A DNA stretch of 5,496 nucleotides, taken from positions 1 through 5,496 of the forward strand of contig JAICTR010000206.1 in NCBI GenBank assembly GCA_025936275.1. The letters run 5' to 3'. The notes below the pieces were generated by a model. The model was not told the origin of the DNA. It ran no database searches and saw nothing but the letters and a program-made list of their open reading frames with translations. Source of the DNA: Burkholderiales bacterium (lineage in GTDB: Bacteria > Pseudomonadota > Gammaproteobacteria > Burkholderiales > Usitatibacteraceae). This document shows positions 4,076 to 5,496 of the stretch, piece after piece; position 1 is the first letter of the stretch, and every line of letters starts with the position of its first letter. A program made the translations under genes and the position numbers.

Positions 4076-5496
4076 ATGAGCGCAGTCCTCGAACCCAAGA
4101 TGCACGCCCCGCAGAACGTCGCGGACATGAGCCAGAAGCTCGCGTTCTCGAAGAAGCTGCAGGCCGTCACCAACCGCATCCACTCCACCGCGAACATCGA
4201 CGAGATCATCCTCGACGTGACGCGCGACATCTGCCAGCTGTTCGAGGCGGACCGCCTGACCGTCTACATCACGAGCGAGGACGGGCAGTCGATCGTCTCG
4301 AAGGTGAAGACCGGCCTGAACTCGTTCAAGGACATCAAGCTGCCGATCTCGGAGTCCTCGCTCGCCGGCTTCTGCGCGCTGCACAAGCGGCACATGAACA
4401 TCAAGGACGTCTACGACGACGCGGAGCTCAAGCAATTCTCGCCGAACCTCGCGTTCCTCAAGGCCGTGGACCAGCGCACCGGCTACCGCTCGCGCCAGAT
4501 GCTGATCGCGCCGATCCTGGGCGGGGACACCGGCGCCGAGCTCATGGGCGTGCTGCAGCTCATCAACAACCTGGCGGGGCAGCCTTTCTCGCCGCTGCAC
4601 GACGAGGGCGTGGTCGAGCTTTCCAAGACGCTCGCGATCGCCTTCCGCATGCGCCAGCAGATGCCGGGCGCGATCCAGTCGAAGTTCGAGTACCTGGTGA
4701 TCGACAACGTGATCGCCGCCGGGGAGCTCGAGCTCGCGACCAAGGCCGCGCGGCGCAAGAACAAGAACGTCGAGGACATCCTCATCGAGGAGTTCCAGGT
4801 GAAGCCGCCGGCGCTCGGGGCGGCGCTCGCGAAGTTCTTCGGCGTGGAGTTCGAGCCGTTCAAGTCCGACCGCATCAAGCCGCCGGACCTCCTGAAGAAC
4901 ATCAAGCGCGACTACGCCGAGGCGAACCACTGGATCCCGCTCGAGGACGGACCCAAGGGCGTGCTGGTGATGTCCACCGATCCGGAGCGCGTGCGCAACT
5001 CGCGGATGGTCGAGAACGTGTTTCCCCGCTCTCGCATCCTCTACAAGGTCACCACCGAGCGCGACTTCAAGCTGACGCTCGACCAGTTCTTCGGCGCAGA
5101 GGGCGCGGGCGGCGAATCGATCGGCGACCTGCTCTCGGGGCTCGACGAGGACGAGGAGGGCCCGGCCAACGTCGACGACATCTCGGCCGCGGCCGACAAC
5201 GAGCTGGTGAAGCTCGTGAACAAGATCATCGTCGATGCCTACCACCAGGGCGCTTCCGACATCCACGTGGAGCCGCTGCCCGGCAAGGGCAAGGTCGGCA
5301 TCCGCTTCCGCAAGGACGGGTCTCTCGCCAACTACATCGAGGTGCCCGCCGCTTATCGCCAGCCGCTCGTGACGCGCCTGAAGATCATGTGCGACCTGGA
5401 CATCTCGGAAAAGAGGAAGCCGCAGGACGGCAAGATCAAGTTCAAGAAGTTCGGCCCGCTCGACATCGAGCTGCGCGTGGCGACGATTCCCACCGC
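4076..5496 (+). CDS. GAF domain-containing GspE/PilB-family secretion or pilus assembly ATPase (partial)
   Basis: The open frame runs from ATG 4076 to the right edge: 473 codons, incomplete at the C-terminus. Residues about 25-195 form a GAF-type sensory domain (AVTNRIHSTANIDEIILDV, FEADRLTVYI, then MLIAPILGG and MGVLQLINN). Residues about 205-340 resemble the N-terminal domain of GspE/PilB ATPases (LVIDNVIAAGELELATKAAR, FFGVEFEPF). An acidic Gly/Asp/Glu linker (341-366, with DEDEEG at 357-362) leads into the ATPase N2 region: NELVKLVNKIIVDAYHQGAS then DIHVEP (375-400), IRFRKDGSL (409-417) and SEKRKPQDGKI (444-454). The Walker A, Asp box, Walker B and His box regions would follow beyond the edge. 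Such cytoplasmic hexameric ATPases power type II secretion or type IV pilus extension. The AGGCAGG site (4062-4068) is 7 nt from the start. The 26-bp gap after the phosphodiesterase-like gene suggests cotranscription. The family is confident. An attached secretion machine is not visible, and whether the GAF domain binds a cyclic nucleotide cannot be told from sequence alone. Confidence 0.92.
   Translation, partial: MSAVLEPKMHAPQNVADMSQKLAFSKKLQAVTNRIHSTANIDEIILDVTRDICQLFEADRLTVYITSEDGQSIVSKVKTGLNSFKDIKLPISESSLAGFCALHKRHMNIKDVYDDAELKQFSPNLAFLKAVDQRTGYRSRQMLIAPILGGDTGAELMGVLQLINNLAGQPFSPLHDEGVVELSKTLAIAFRMRQQMPGAIQSKFEYLVIDNVIAAGELELATKAARRKNKNVEDILIEEFQVKPPALGAALAKFFGVEFEPFKSDRIKPPDLLKNIKRDYAEANHWIPLEDGPKGVLVMSTDPERVRNSRMVENVFPRSRILYKVTTERDFKLTLDQFFGAEGAGGESIGDLLSGLDEDEEGPANVDDISAAADNELVKLVNKIIVDAYHQGASDIHVEPLPGKGKVGIRFRKDGSLANYIEVPAAYRQPLVTRLKIMCDLDISEKRKPQDGKIKFKKFGPLDIELRVATIPT

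Noticed and set aside
3749..5266. Minus-strand frame of 505 codons opposite the ATPase gene
   Set aside because: Its His/Asp/Val/Leu/Arg-rich translation is a mirror of GC-rich codons; the plus strand carries GAF and GspE-family motifs.

Overview
The window is GC-rich proteobacterial DNA. An AceE-type homodimeric pyruvate dehydrogenase E1, a PDEII-like metallo-beta-lactamase phosphodiesterase and a GspE/PilB-family ATPase together suggest a betaproteobacterium. That assignment is inferred from protein character; there is no rRNA or other taxonomic marker here.

Layout. Positions 1-1087 (minus strand) hold the N-terminal 362 codons of aceE, which runs off the left edge. A divergent non-coding gap (1088-1463) follows, with an AT-rich island near 1260-1295 that is the best place for promoters. 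Four plus-strand genes come next: a PP2C-type Ser/Thr protein phosphatase (1464-2288), a protein with a canonical N-terminal FHA domain, a Pro/Ala-rich linker and a divergent FHA-like C-terminus (2309-3100), a metallo-beta-lactamase-fold protein resembling class II 3',5'-cyclic-nucleotide phosphodiesterases (3285-4049), and the first 473 codons of a GAF-domain-bearing GspE/PilB-type ATPase (4076 to the right edge, cut before Walker A). The gaps are 20, 184 and 26 bp. The first and second pairs are therefore tightly linked, while the 184-bp gap carries a cluster of inverted repeats and a possible second promoter.

How the genes may work together. The phosphatase and FHA protein are the eraser and reader of a phosphothreonine signalling circuit; the kinase (writer) is not in the window. 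The phosphodiesterase-like enzyme and the GAF domain add a possible cyclic-nucleotide or small-ligand input. The output candidate is the secretion/pilus-type ATPase. No type VI secretion gene is visible, so this is not obviously the PpkA/PppA/Fha module of T6SS. The combination is the most interesting content of the window: a putative signalling cassette converging on a GAF-regulated assembly ATPase. The functional link is inference from gene order.

At the DNA level the notable features are a five-arm inverted-repeat cluster downstream of the FHA gene, a very GC-rich near-perfect hairpin inside the FHA linker, and a 15-bp palindrome over the phosphodiesterase stop codon. No tRNA, rRNA, CRISPR array, insertion sequence or convincing intrinsic terminator was seen.
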